Shown: positions 42,136-49,023 of the stretch, piece after piece
Numbering within the stretch: the first letter of the stretch is position 1
Layout: every line of letters begins with the position of its first letter
NCBI GenBank assembly: GCA_947166515.1
Contig: CAMVEM010000003.1
Span: 1 to 49,023, forward strand
From: an uncultured Clostridia bacterium
GTDB lineage: Bacteria > Bacillota > Clostridia > Oscillospirales > Ruminococcaceae
Reading direction: 5' to 3'
DNA: 49,023 nt
Made by a program: the position numbers and the translations under genes
The notes under the pieces: model-generated
The model's input: only the letters and a program-made list of their open reading frames with translations
What the model was told of the DNA's origin: nothing
Database searches by the model: none

Positions 42136-42149
42136 GTGGCCGTCGCCAC
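42136..42149 (-). promoter_or_regulatory. Trailer hairpin directly after tRNA-Thr CCA
   Basis: On the minus strand GTGGC-GACG-GCCAC begins at the base after CCA. Length, stem and the GACG loop match the hairpin after tRNA-Arg (34245-34258). Confidence 0.5.
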
Positions 42150-42225
42150 TGGAGCTGATACCCAGATTCGAACTGGGGACCTCATCCTTACCAAGGATGT
42201 GCTCTGCCTACTGAGCCATATCAGC
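42150..42225 (-). tRNA. tRNA-Thr (anticodon GGT)
   Basis: Acceptor GCTGATA/TATCAGC, D arm with GGCTCAGTAGGCAGAGC, anticodon stem CATCC/GGATG with loop TTGGTAA, and T arm CCCAGTTCGAATCTGGG. CCA is encoded. Confidence 0.97.
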
Positions 42226-42240
42226 TTGTTACAGATACAT

Positions 42241-42269
42241 ATTATATCATAACACAGGAAGTTTGTCAA
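42241..42269 (-). promoter_or_regulatory. Consensus promoter of tRNA-Thr
   Basis: On the minus strand TTGACA (42264-42269) and TATAAT (42241-42246) are 17 bp apart, about 15 bp before the tRNA. Confidence 0.85.
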
Positions 42270-42289
42270 GCTTTTTTTGAAAAAACAGC

Positions 42290-42325
42290 CCGAAAAATAA
42301 ATCTCCCCGACAGAGCCGGGGAGAT
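42290..42325 (-). terminator. Terminator of ackA
   Basis: ATCTCCCCG (42301-42309) pairs with CGGGGAGAT (42317-42325); on the minus strand TTATTTTTC follows. Confidence 0.88.
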
Positions 42326-42342
42326 CATGTTTGAATAATATA

Positions 42343-43542
42343 TCAAAGTCCGCAGAGAGCCTTTGTGTCTCTTGCTATAAGAAGCTCTTCGTTTGTGGGT
42401 ATTACCCAAACTTCCGTTTTGCTGTCGGGAGTCGAGATCTTGCAGAGCTTTCCATGGATAGTTGCGTTGAGTTCCTCGTCGATCTTTATTCCGAAGTAGC
42501 TCATATCGCGGCATACATCGCGTCTTACCAAATCAGCGTTCTCGCCGATACCGCCGGTGAAGATGACTGCATCGAGGCCGTTCATTGCCGCTGTATAAGC
42601 GCCGATGTACTTCTTGATGCCGTATCTCAGGATATCGCCGGCGAGGATAGCTCTCTTGTTGCCCTTCTGTGCAGCGTCCTCAACGTCTCTGTTGTCGCTG
42701 GAGATGCCGGAAACTCCGAGAAATCCGGACTTCTTGTTCAGATATTCGGCCATTTCGGGAGCCGAAAGTCCGAGCTTGTCGGCAACGAATGTTACAGCGG
42801 ACGGGTCAACACAGCCCGAGCGTGTTCCCATAAGCACACCGTCGAGGGGAGTGAATCCCATGGATGTATCAACGGATTTTCCGCCGTCAACGGCAGTTAT
42901 CGAAGAGCCGTTTCCGAGGTGGCAGGAAACTATCTTGAGATCCTTGAGGTCCTTGCCGGTCTCAAGAGCGTACTTCATAGTAACGAAGCGGTGTGATGTT
43001 CCGTGGAAGCCGTACTTTCTTACAGCGTACTTCTCGTAAACTTCATAAGGCATACCGAACATATAAGCCTTTTCGGGCATTGTCTGGTGGAACGCTGTAT
43101 CGAATATTACAGCTTGGGGAACGGAAGCCGGAACTACCTTCTTGCAGGCTCTCAGAGCGAGAGCGTGGCCGTGGTTGTGAACGGGAGCAAGCTCGCGGAG
43201 ATCATCGATCTTGTCTATGACTTCATCGGTAACGAGTACAGACTTAGGGAATACTTCCGCGCCCTGTACTATTCTGTGTCCGACAGCGGCGATCTCGGAC
43301 ATGCTTCCGATAACAGCAGCGTCGCCTGTTGTGAGGACCTCAACTACCTTTTCAAATGCCTCTGTATGAGTAGGGAATTCGCAGTCGGATTCGTATGTTC
43401 TGCCGTCGTGAGTGGTATGCTTGATATGACCGCCTATACCTATTCTTTCACAGTTACCCTTTGCGATCACCTTTTCGTCTGTCATCTCGATCAGCTGATA
43501 TTTCAGCGACGAGCTTCCTGCGTTGATTACGAGAATGTTCAT
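42343..43542 (-). CDS. ackA: Acetate kinase
   Basis: The enzyme makes ATP and acetate from acetyl phosphate and ADP, the energy-yielding end of acetate fermentation. The 399-residue sequence carries NILVINAGSSSLKYQL at the start, VGHRIVQG, AVIFDTAFHQTMP, YGFHGTSHRFV, HLGNGSSI, MGFTPLDGVLMGTRSG and FTGGIGENA, all family signatures including catalytic His and Arg. The start is placed at 43542, 9 nt after AGGA; an in-frame ATG two codons upstream (43548) is only 3 nt from it. It is transcribed alone, with its own promoter and terminator. Phosphotransacetylase, its usual partner, is not in the window. Confidence 0.97.
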   Translation of the reverse strand: MNILVINAGSSSLKYQLIEMTDEKVIAKGNCERIGIGGHIKHTTHDGRTYESDCEFPTHTEAFEKVVEVLTTGDAAVIGSMSEIAAVGHRIVQGAEVFPKSVLVTDEVIDKIDDLRELAPVHNHGHALALRACKKVVPASVPQAVIFDTAFHQTMPEKAYMFGMPYEVYEKYAVRKYGFHGTSHRFVTMKYALETGKDLKDLKIVSCHLGNGSSITAVDGGKSVDTSMGFTPLDGVLMGTRSGCVDPSAVTFVADKLGLSAPEMAEYLNKKSGFLGVSGISSDNRDVEDAAQKGNKRAILAGDILRYGIKKYIGAYTAAMNGLDAVIFTGGIGENADLVRRDVCRDMSYFGIKIDEELNATIHGKLCKISTPDSKTEVWVIPTNEELLIARDTKALCGL

Positions 43543-43598
43543 TTTCATATATCCTTTCAATTATTTCTGAGCCGTCAAGCGGCAAATATTACCCATTA

Positions 43599-43627
43599 AT
43601 TTTACACTATTCCGTCAAAAAAATCAA
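43599..43627 (-). promoter_or_regulatory. Promoter of ackA
   Basis: On the minus strand TTGATT (43622-43627) and TAAAAT (43599-43604) are 17 bp apart. Confidence 0.65.
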
Positions 43628-43698
43628 CCCTTTTTGATAATTATTTTGCAAAACAAGGGCGGTTATGGAAAAGATATGAAAAAAACACAAATTTGCAC

Positions 43699-43727
43699 TT
43701 GATTTTATCGGCAGAATGTGATAATAT
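43699..43727 (+). promoter_or_regulatory. Promoter of the second RsbU-like gene
   Basis: TTGATT (43699-43704) and TAATAT (43722-43727) are 17 bp apart, about 90 bp before the start codon. Confidence 0.6.
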
Positions 43728-43815
43728 ATATCATATATAGGTTATATATTTCCCTGACTTTTTATACCGATAACGGATCGGTGATCTCTATAAATTCTAT
43801 TGTAAAAGGCGCAAT

Positions 43816-45480
43816 ATGAAAAAAATATTCAAATCAACATTATTTGTCATAGCATCTGTCGCAGTATCCGCGGTGTATCTGACCATATCTTTGTTTATCT
43901 TCAGCCGGAGCACGAACAATCTTATAGATACATCGACAAAGACATATCTGTCCGAAAACGTAAAGGCTATGGCGGCAATATTCAACACAAAGCTTGAAGA
44001 CCAGCTCGTCATGCTCGAATCTCAGGTGCGTTATTATCAGGATATCGACCTTTCGGATTACAACAGTATGAAAGAAAGGATACTTACCACAAAGGGCATC
44101 GGTGCTTTCAAGAATATCGGCGTGGCGAACGCAACAGGCGCTACCGTTAATCAGAAGGGCAAATCCTCGGGCAACATAATGCTCTCTGATTATTTCAAGG
44201 AAGCTATGACCGGTGTCAGCTCCGTGTCGGAAAATACATCTATTGACGAGAACGGCGATGAGGTGCTTTGTCTTGCTGTCCCGATAATGCAGAACGGCAA
44301 AGCTGTCGGCGTTGTTTACGGAACATTCACCAAAGACATGCTCAACAGGCTTGTTGAGACGGTAAGCTTCGGCGAATCGAGCGCGAACGTTCTTTATGAT
44401 GACAGCGGCGCAATAATAGCACACACGACGGATAATGAATACCTCGACGGGAATGATGTGAATTTCTACGACCTTGTCGGCAGAAGGCCGGAGACAAGCG
44501 ACGATAACATCTTTCCTTACGACGACGAGGGCAGGCAAATGCTCGCGGCGGAATGCCCTATAGGCCTTCATGGCTGGCATTTCGCGACGCTCATAAATGC
44601 GTCGATGATAACCGATGTCAGCGATACGATCGGAAGATATGTCATTTATATCATCATAACGATCACAATAGTGTTCGCGCTGCTTCTCACTTCGATACTA
44701 ACGCTTATGAGGAATCTTTCGAAGATCAAGAGAGAATCTGCACGCATAAGCGCGGAGCTTGGAGTAGCGACAAGGATCCAGGCGGATATGCTGCCTACCG
44801 ATTTCCCGGAAGAGGACGACATCAAGCTCTATGCTACAATGACGCCGGCTAAGGAAGTCGGCGGAGATTTCTACGATTTCTTCTATACCGACAAAGATCA
44901 TATAGCTATGGTCATGGCAGACGTTGCGGGAAAAGGCGTTCCTGCCGCTCTGTTCATGGTAGTTGCGAAGGTCGTTATACGAAATCAGGTAATGGCCGGC
45001 GGTTCTCCGGCGGATATACTCTTCCTGGTAAATAATATCCTGTGCAGGAACAACCCCGGCGGATTGTTCGTTACAGTGTGGCTGGGAATTCTTGACATCA
45101 ATACCGGTGTGATCGAATATGTCAACGCTGGCCATGAGTATCCGGTCATCGGACGGGCAGGAAAAGGATTTGAAGTCAAGGAAGATGAGAACTGTCCTCC
45201 GCTCGCCGCAATGGAAGATATGGAATTTGTAAATGAGAGTGTGACTCTCGGAGCCGGCGACAGCCTGTTCCTCTATACAGACGGTGTGCCGGAAGCAAAG
45301 AATGCGGGCGGCGCGCGCTTCGGAATGGACGCGCTGATAAAAGGGCTGGACGAGGATCTCGGAAAGTCGGCTGCCGATCTTGTTGTCAATCTTAAAAAGA
45401 AAGTCGACAGTTTCGCGGGTGATATCGACCCGTTTGATGACATCACGATGATGTGTCTCAATTATCTCGGCAGAAAATGA
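43816..45480 (+). CDS. Membrane PP2C-type phosphatase with double-Cache sensor (RsbU-like)
   Basis: A 554-residue protein with a membrane helix (about 8-30), a Cache-type extracellular domain (about 35-270; note DYFKEAMTG, VLCLAVPI, GVVYGTF, LHGWHFAT), a second helix (about 277-298) and a PP2C/SpoIIE domain (about 320-552) with EVGGDFYDFF, MADVAGKGVPAALF, YVNAGHEYP, LFLYTDGVPEA and DPFDDITMM. The catalytic part is closely similar to that at 40283, the sensor is not. It probably feeds a second outside signal into the same STAS/kinase switch. It stands alone with its own promoter and terminator. AAAGG precedes the ATG. Confidence 0.92.
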   Translation: MKKIFKSTLFVIASVAVSAVYLTISLFIFSRSTNNLIDTSTKTYLSENVKAMAAIFNTKLEDQLVMLESQVRYYQDIDLSDYNSMKERILTTKGIGAFKNIGVANATGATVNQKGKSSGNIMLSDYFKEAMTGVSSVSENTSIDENGDEVLCLAVPIMQNGKAVGVVYGTFTKDMLNRLVETVSFGESSANVLYDDSGAIIAHTTDNEYLDGNDVNFYDLVGRRPETSDDNIFPYDDEGRQMLAAECPIGLHGWHFATLINASMITDVSDTIGRYVIYIIITITIVFALLLTSILTLMRNLSKIKRESARISAELGVATRIQADMLPTDFPEEDDIKLYATMTPAKEVGGDFYDFFYTDKDHIAMVMADVAGKGVPAALFMVVAKVVIRNQVMAGGSPADILFLVNNILCRNNPGGLFVTVWLGILDINTGVIEYVNAGHEYPVIGRAGKGFEVKEDENCPPLAAMEDMEFVNESVTLGAGDSLFLYTDGVPEAKNAGGARFGMDALIKGLDEDLGKSAADLVVNLKKKVDSFAGDIDPFDDITMMCLNYLGRK

Positions 45481-45486
45481 TAAGCA

Positions 45487-45522
45487 GGACCGCTTCATTA
45501 TAGAGGCGGTCCCTTTTATTTT
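45487..45522 (+). terminator. Terminator of the second RsbU-like gene
   Basis: GGACCGC (45487-45493) pairs with GCGGTCC (45506-45512), followed by CTTTTATTTT. Confidence 0.85.
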
Positions 45523-45531
45523 GTATTTTCG

Positions 45532-45561
45532 TTGACTTTTATGTGTTATTTATGGTATAAT
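45532..45561 (+). promoter_or_regulatory. Promoter of the GlpA-like operon
   Basis: TTGACT (45532-45537) and TATAAT (45556-45561) are 18 bp apart, about 30 bp before the ATG. Confidence 0.75.
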
Positions 45562-45589
45562 AAATATCAAACATTAAGGAAGTGATCTT

Positions 45590-46996
45590 ATGCCGGAGAA
45601 AAAATATGATGTCGCCATAATCGGCGCGGGTGTTACGGGCTGCGCAGTCGCGCGGGAGCTTTCAAAGTATGAGCTGTCGGTGATAGTGATCGACCGCGAG
45701 AGCGATGTCTGCGAAGGGACAAGCAAGGCGAACAGCGCCATAATCCATGCGGGATTCGACGCGAAGCCGGGTACGCTCAAAGCAAAGCTCAACGTTGAGG
45801 GCAATAAGCTTATGGACAGGCTTTCAAAGGAGCTCGATATCCCGTTTATCAGGAACGGTGCGCTCGTTGTATGCAGAAGTGCCGACGAAATCCCGAAGCT
45901 TGAAGAACTGAAACAGCGCGGCATCGAAAACGGAGTCGAGGGCCTGAAAGTCCTTACGCGCGAAGAGGCTCTCGCAATAGAACCGAACCTTGCCGATGAA
46001 GTTTACGGGGCGCTGTATGCCCCGACGTCCGGTATCGTCTGCCCGTTTGCATTGACGCTTGCATTCGCCGAGAACGCATACGCGAACGGCGTGGAGTTCA
46101 GCCTGTCGGACGAGGTCTCCGGTATCAGAAAGACAGCTGACGGCTTCGTCGTATCTGCGGCAAAGGGTGAGTACAGTGCAGAATGCGTGATAAACTGCGC
46201 GGGCGTGTATGCGGATAAGATACATTCTATGGTGTCCGAGCCTTCGTTCAGGATAACCGCACGCCGCGGCGAATATATGCTGCTCGACAGGAGCGCCGGA
46301 AACACCGTTAAACAGACGATATTCCAGCTCCCGACACACATGGGCAAGGGAATACTCGTAACTCCCACTGTCCATGGAAATCTCCTGCTCGGTCCGACAG
46401 CCGACGACATAGACGACAAGGAAGACACCGCGACAACGCGTGACGGCATTGCTTCTGTAAAGGCTAAGAGCGCGCTGTCTGTGAAGAATATCCCTTATAA
46501 TCAGGTGATAACTTCGTTCTCGGGACTCAGAGCTGTCGCAGATGACGGCGACTTTATAATACGCGAAGACGAAAATGTAAAGGGGCTCATAGACGCAGCG
46601 GGAATTGAATCTCCCGGTCTCACGAGCGCTCCCGCTATCGCGCTGTATATCCGTGATATTGTCGGGAAGATACTCCCGCTGAAAGAAAAATCCGGGTTCA
46701 TACCGACAAGAAAGGGAATTACGCTGCTGGCAAATCTTTCAGTTGAGGAACGCGCGGAGCTTATTAAACAGGAGCCCGCTTACGGACAGATGGTATGCCG
46801 CTGCTCGCAGGTCAGCGAAGGAGAGATCGCCGATGCTATCAACAGACCGCTCGGTGCGACTACGCTCGACGGAGTGAAGCGCAGGACAGGCTCCGGTATG
46901 GGACGGTGTCAGGGCGGATTCTGCTCTCCTAAGATAATGGCTATGCTTGCCGAAAAGCAGGGAATTTCACTGAAAGAGGTGAAGAAAAATGGCTGA
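45590..46996 (+). CDS. FAD-dependent oxidoreductase, GlpA-like, with C-terminal [2Fe-2S] domain
   Basis: A 468-residue flavoprotein of the DAO group. The FAD site is at the start: YDVAIIGAGVTGCAVARELS, with the second acidic anchor in VIVIDRE. HAGFDAKPGTLKAKL, INCAGVYADKIHSM, RRGEYMLLD and SGLRAVADDGDF match the anaerobic glycerol-3-phosphate dehydrogenase A / hydroxy-acid oxidase type. The C-terminus (about 400-455) is a BFD-like domain with four Cys in CRC...RCQGGFC. It overlaps the next gene by 8 bp. Glycerol 3-phosphate is the likely substrate by family and operon layout; L-2-hydroxyglutarate or another hydroxy acid cannot be excluded. Confidence 0.88.
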   Translation: MPEKKYDVAIIGAGVTGCAVARELSKYELSVIVIDRESDVCEGTSKANSAIIHAGFDAKPGTLKAKLNVEGNKLMDRLSKELDIPFIRNGALVVCRSADEIPKLEELKQRGIENGVEGLKVLTREEALAIEPNLADEVYGALYAPTSGIVCPFALTLAFAENAYANGVEFSLSDEVSGIRKTADGFVVSAAKGEYSAECVINCAGVYADKIHSMVSEPSFRITARRGEYMLLDRSAGNTVKQTIFQLPTHMGKGILVTPTVHGNLLLGPTADDIDDKEDTATTRDGIASVKAKSALSVKNIPYNQVITSFSGLRAVADDGDFIIREDENVKGLIDAAGIESPGLTSAPAIALYIRDIVGKILPLKEKSGFIPTRKGITLLANLSVEERAELIKQEPAYGQMVCRCSQVSEGEIADAINRPLGATTLDGVKRRTGSGMGRCQGGFCSPKIMAMLAEKQGISLKEVKKNG

Positions 46997-48260
46997 ACAT
47001 ATATCTCTTGCAGTGATCGGCGGAGGTCCCGCCGGTATGGCTGCCGCGATAGCCGCCTATGACAGCGGCATCACCGATGTTGCCGTATTCGAGCGTGACA
47101 ATGAACTCGGCGGGATACTCAATCAGTGTATCCACAACGGCTTCGGGCTTCACACCTTCAAGGAGGAGCTGACCGGTCCCGAATACGCCGGACGTTATAT
47201 TGCGCAGGTGAAAGAGCGCCGAATAAAATGCGAAACGGGAAGCACTGTGCTTTCGATCAGTCCGGAAAGGCAGATTACTGTCGTCAGCCGTGAAAAGGGT
47301 CTGAGAGTCATTGACGCAGACGCGGTAATACTTGCTATGGGCTGCCGCGAACGTCCGAGGGGAGCTCTGAATATCCCCGGATTCAGGCCGCAGGGCATTT
47401 ACAGCGCAGGAACGGCGCAGAAGCTGATAAACTGCGAGGGCTGTCTTGTCGGAAAAGAAGTGGTGATACTCGGTTCGGGCGATATCGGACTGATAATGGC
47501 GAGACGAATGACGCTCGAAGGCGCGCATGTAAAGGCAGTTGCCGAGCTTATGCCGTATTCGGGCGGTCTCAAGCGCAATATCGTGCAGTGTCTTGACGAT
47601 TATGACATACCGCTGCTGCTGAGCCACACTGTCGTTGATATAAAGGGAAAGCACAAGCTCGAAGGAGTCACTATCGCGGAGGTTGACGAGAAAAGCGTTC
47701 CGATTCCCGGAACGGAGGAGTTTTACGAGTGCGACACGCTTCTTTTGTCCTGCGGACTTATCCCGGAGAACGAGCTGTCGCTTACTGCCGGCGTGACAAT
47801 AAGCGGTGCCACGAACGGACCTGTCGTTGACGATACTCTCGGGACGAACGTGCCCGGTATTTTCGCCTGCGGAAACGTGCTTCATGTTCACGATCTTGTG
47901 GATTTCGTGTCCGAGGAATCCGGACGCGCGGGACACAACGCTGCGGAATATATAAAGTCTCACGGAAAAAAGGCGAACGCTCCGGATATCATAAACATTA
48001 CAGCCGGGAACGGCGTAAGATATACTGTTCCGTCAACTGTTGACAGAGCCAACGTGGAAAGCGAGATACATCTGAGGTTCCGCGTCCGCAATGTGTATAA
48101 GGGCTGTACAATAAAGATCGTGAGCGGTGATAATGTGATCCTGTCGAAGAAAAAGCGGATAAGCGTTCCGAGCGAAATGGAAGATCTGATAATAAGGCCG
48201 GAGATTCTTTCCGGAGCAGACGGCGGCTTAACAGTTATGATAGAGGAGGGCAGCGTATGA
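46989..48260 (+). CDS. FAD/NAD(P)-dependent oxidoreductase, partner of the GlpA-like protein
   Basis: A 423-residue flavoprotein of the Pyr_redox_2 group. An FAD-binding motif opens it (LAVIGGGPAGMAAAIAAYD) and a second dinucleotide motif lies mid-chain (VVILGSGDIGLIMARRM). GCRERPRGALNIPG, then GTNVPGIFACGNVLHVHD, are typical. In Firmicutes this gene stands between a GlpA-like gene and a DUF1667 gene, as here, and probably carries electrons from the dehydrogenase to NAD(P) or another acceptor. It overlaps both neighbours (8 bp and 4 bp), so all three are made together. Confidence 0.9.
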   Translation: MAEHISLAVIGGGPAGMAAAIAAYDSGITDVAVFERDNELGGILNQCIHNGFGLHTFKEELTGPEYAGRYIAQVKERRIKCETGSTVLSISPERQITVVSREKGLRVIDADAVILAMGCRERPRGALNIPGFRPQGIYSAGTAQKLINCEGCLVGKEVVILGSGDIGLIMARRMTLEGAHVKAVAELMPYSGGLKRNIVQCLDDYDIPLLLSHTVVDIKGKHKLEGVTIAEVDEKSVPIPGTEEFYECDTLLLSCGLIPENELSLTAGVTISGATNGPVVDDTLGTNVPGIFACGNVLHVHDLVDFVSEESGRAGHNAAEYIKSHGKKANAPDIINITAGNGVRYTVPSTVDRANVESEIHLRFRVRNVYKGCTIKIVSGDNVILSKKKRISVPSEMEDLIIRPEILSGADGGLTVMIEEGSV

Positions 48261-48607
48261 CAAGAAATATGATATGTATCGGCTGTCCTATGGGCTGCGA
48301 GCTGACAGTCGAGGTCGAGAACGGTCAGGCTGTCAGCGTTTCGGGCAACACCTGCGGTATAGGAAAGAAATACGCGGAATCGGAAGTTTCCGCACCTACG
48401 AGAATGGTGACATCGACCGTGATGTCAGATTCGGGAAAGCCTGTCCCGGTCAAGACCCGCACAGCTGTTCCGAAGGAAAAGATCTTTGATGTCATGAAGT
48501 GCATCAAGAACACGACAGTGAAGCTCCCGGTGAAGATCGGGGATATCGCGGTCGCCGATGTGTGCGGCACGGGCGTTGACGTTGTTGTTGCCAAAGACGC
48601 CGGATAA
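48257..48607 (+). CDS. DUF1667 protein, small Cys-rich redox partner
   Basis: A 116-residue protein with the DUF1667 pattern: CIGCPMGCEL at residues 7-16 (CxxCxxxC) and a fourth Cys in GNTCGIGKKYAESE, suited to bind an iron-sulphur cluster, followed by PTRMVTSTV and VPVKTRTAVPK. It regularly follows GlpA-like and GlpB-like genes, and is thought to be an electron carrier or assembly part of that complex. The start codon is in an ATGA overlap with the upstream stop. It is the last gene of the operon; a hairpin follows at 48615. Confidence 0.92.
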   Translation: MTRNMICIGCPMGCELTVEVENGQAVSVSGNTCGIGKKYAESEVSAPTRMVTSTVMSDSGKPVPVKTRTAVPKEKIFDVMKCIKNTTVKLPVKIGDIAVADVCGTGVDVVVAKDAG

Positions 48608-48614
48608 TAATTAC

Positions 48615-48644
48615 AGCGCGGGAAGATCGGATGATCTTCCCGCG
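48615..48644. repeat. Hairpin repeat, left copy; also terminator of the redox operon
   Basis: CGCGGGAAGATC-GGAT-GATCTTCCCGCG, then TTTGTCTTCTC, follows the DUF1667 stop. The 30 bp are repeated in exact inversion at 48904-48933. Confidence 0.75.
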
Positions 48645-48653
48645 TTTGTCTTC

Positions 48654-48917
48654 TCAGAACAGGCTTAACTGATCATAACCGATGCCCGGTCTCTTTCCCG
48701 CTTTCATGGATTTAACAGATCTGTCGGTGATCTTATCATTCAGTGGGTCTATGCGGTCACAGAGGATAGGCGATGCTGGGTCATAAAGTGCAAGTCTTTT
48801 CTTCACGGTTCCGGCGCGGAAATTCGCATAGCAGTAAACGCAGCCGTGTGGGCAGGTGTCATTTGTCTGTTGATAAGATTCAGGAAATTTATTTACGACT
48901 CGGCGCGGGAAGATCAT
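48654..48917 (-). pseudogene. C-terminal remnant of a DUF1848 (radical-SAM-like) protein
   Basis: This frame encodes 87 residues. From about residue 19 on it matches the end of DUF1848 proteins: NDTCPHGCVYCYANF has the CxxxC/CxxC cluster motif, and LYDPASPILCDRI and the YDQLSLF end are also typical. Full-length relatives have about 200 more residues before this point, which are missing. The start of the frame falls inside the inverted hairpin copy at 48904-48933, and the first 18 residues do not look like the family. I read it as a gene broken by arrival of the repeat; a short functional protein is unlikely. Confidence 0.65.
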
Positions 48918-49023
48918 CCGATCTTCCCGCGCTCAGACTGTCAAATAAGTCGCTTGCGCTTGAGGATTTCAGAGAAACGCTACGCTTGAGATTGGGGCTC
49001 TTTCTGTCGGAGTCAGCTATGAC
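48889..49023 (-). other. Open frame and repeat copy running off the window
   Basis: On the minus strand an open frame of 44 codons enters from the edge, passes DSDRKSPNLKRSV and then the hairpin repeat (SAGRSDDLPA), and stops at 48889. The part 48975-49023 is the second copy of the repeat beginning at 28233. It may be the end of a real gene to the right, or only repeat DNA. Confidence 0.35.
48904..48933. repeat. Hairpin repeat, right inverted copy
   Basis: Exact reverse complement of 48615-48644. The two copies flank the DUF1848 remnant. Confidence 0.75.

Noticed and set aside
42066-42269. A minus-strand open frame of 67 codons
   Set aside because: It is on the same strand as, and runs through, tRNA-Thr; it is a reading of the tRNA precursor and its terminator, with no ribosome site.

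Overview
The window looks like chromosome of an anaerobic, gut or rumen type Clostridia, most likely Oscillospiraceae and close to Ruminococcus. The grounds are a Rex-controlled fermenter's gene set, acetate kinase, a eukaryote-like NADP isocitrate dehydrogenase beside a mitochondrial-type aconitase, many TTGACA-17-TATAAT promoters, AGGAGG-type ribosome sites, and GC-rich palindromic repeats between genes. The genus is an inference; there is no rRNA in the window.

Layout. 1-552 (-) is the 5' part of a secreted protein behind a long, highly structured leader. 1006-3096 (+) holds a possible small RNA, a multipass membrane protein and a lone STAS protein. 3191-5429 (-) is an amino-acid ABC importer whose binding protein has its two halves in swapped order (a circular permutation), the most unusual gene in the window. 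5777-15640 (+) is a signalling block: a membrane GGDEF protein, a PAS-GGDEF-EAL-PAS protein, then a three-gene phosphorelay (Cache hybrid histidine kinase, REC-GGDEF-HPt, REC-REC). 15979-18637 (+) encodes a DMT permease and an NhaC antiporter.

18694-22797 (-) is an acn - zinc ribbon - icd - rex operon with a Rex-like operator over its promoter, suggesting redox control of 2-oxoglutarate synthesis and of rex itself. 23097-28232 (+) has two large exported proteins sharing a GHL10-like TIM barrel, the second fused to an amidase. 28612-33814 is a DesK/NarL-type two-component system divergent from an ABC-2 exporter operon. 34058-34244 (+) carries tRNA-Gly and tRNA-Arg. 34508-39260 (+) holds a zinc-ribbon membrane protein and a TetR - PEP-synthase-like phosphotransferase - PAP2 phosphatase operon. 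39526-41716 (-) is an RsbU-W-V-like partner-switching operon; a second RsbU-like phosphatase lies at 43816-45480. Between them are tRNA-Thr and ackA. 45590-48607 (+) is a GlpA-like / GlpB-like / DUF1667 redox operon. The right edge has a decayed DUF1848 gene caught between inverted copies of a hairpin repeat.

Intergenic DNA carries fold-back elements with nested GC-rich hairpins (15737-15902, 24758-24936, 39366-39440), a dispersed repeat present in two copies (from 28233, and 48975-49023), and a 14-nt hairpin placed directly after the CCA of two tRNA genes.
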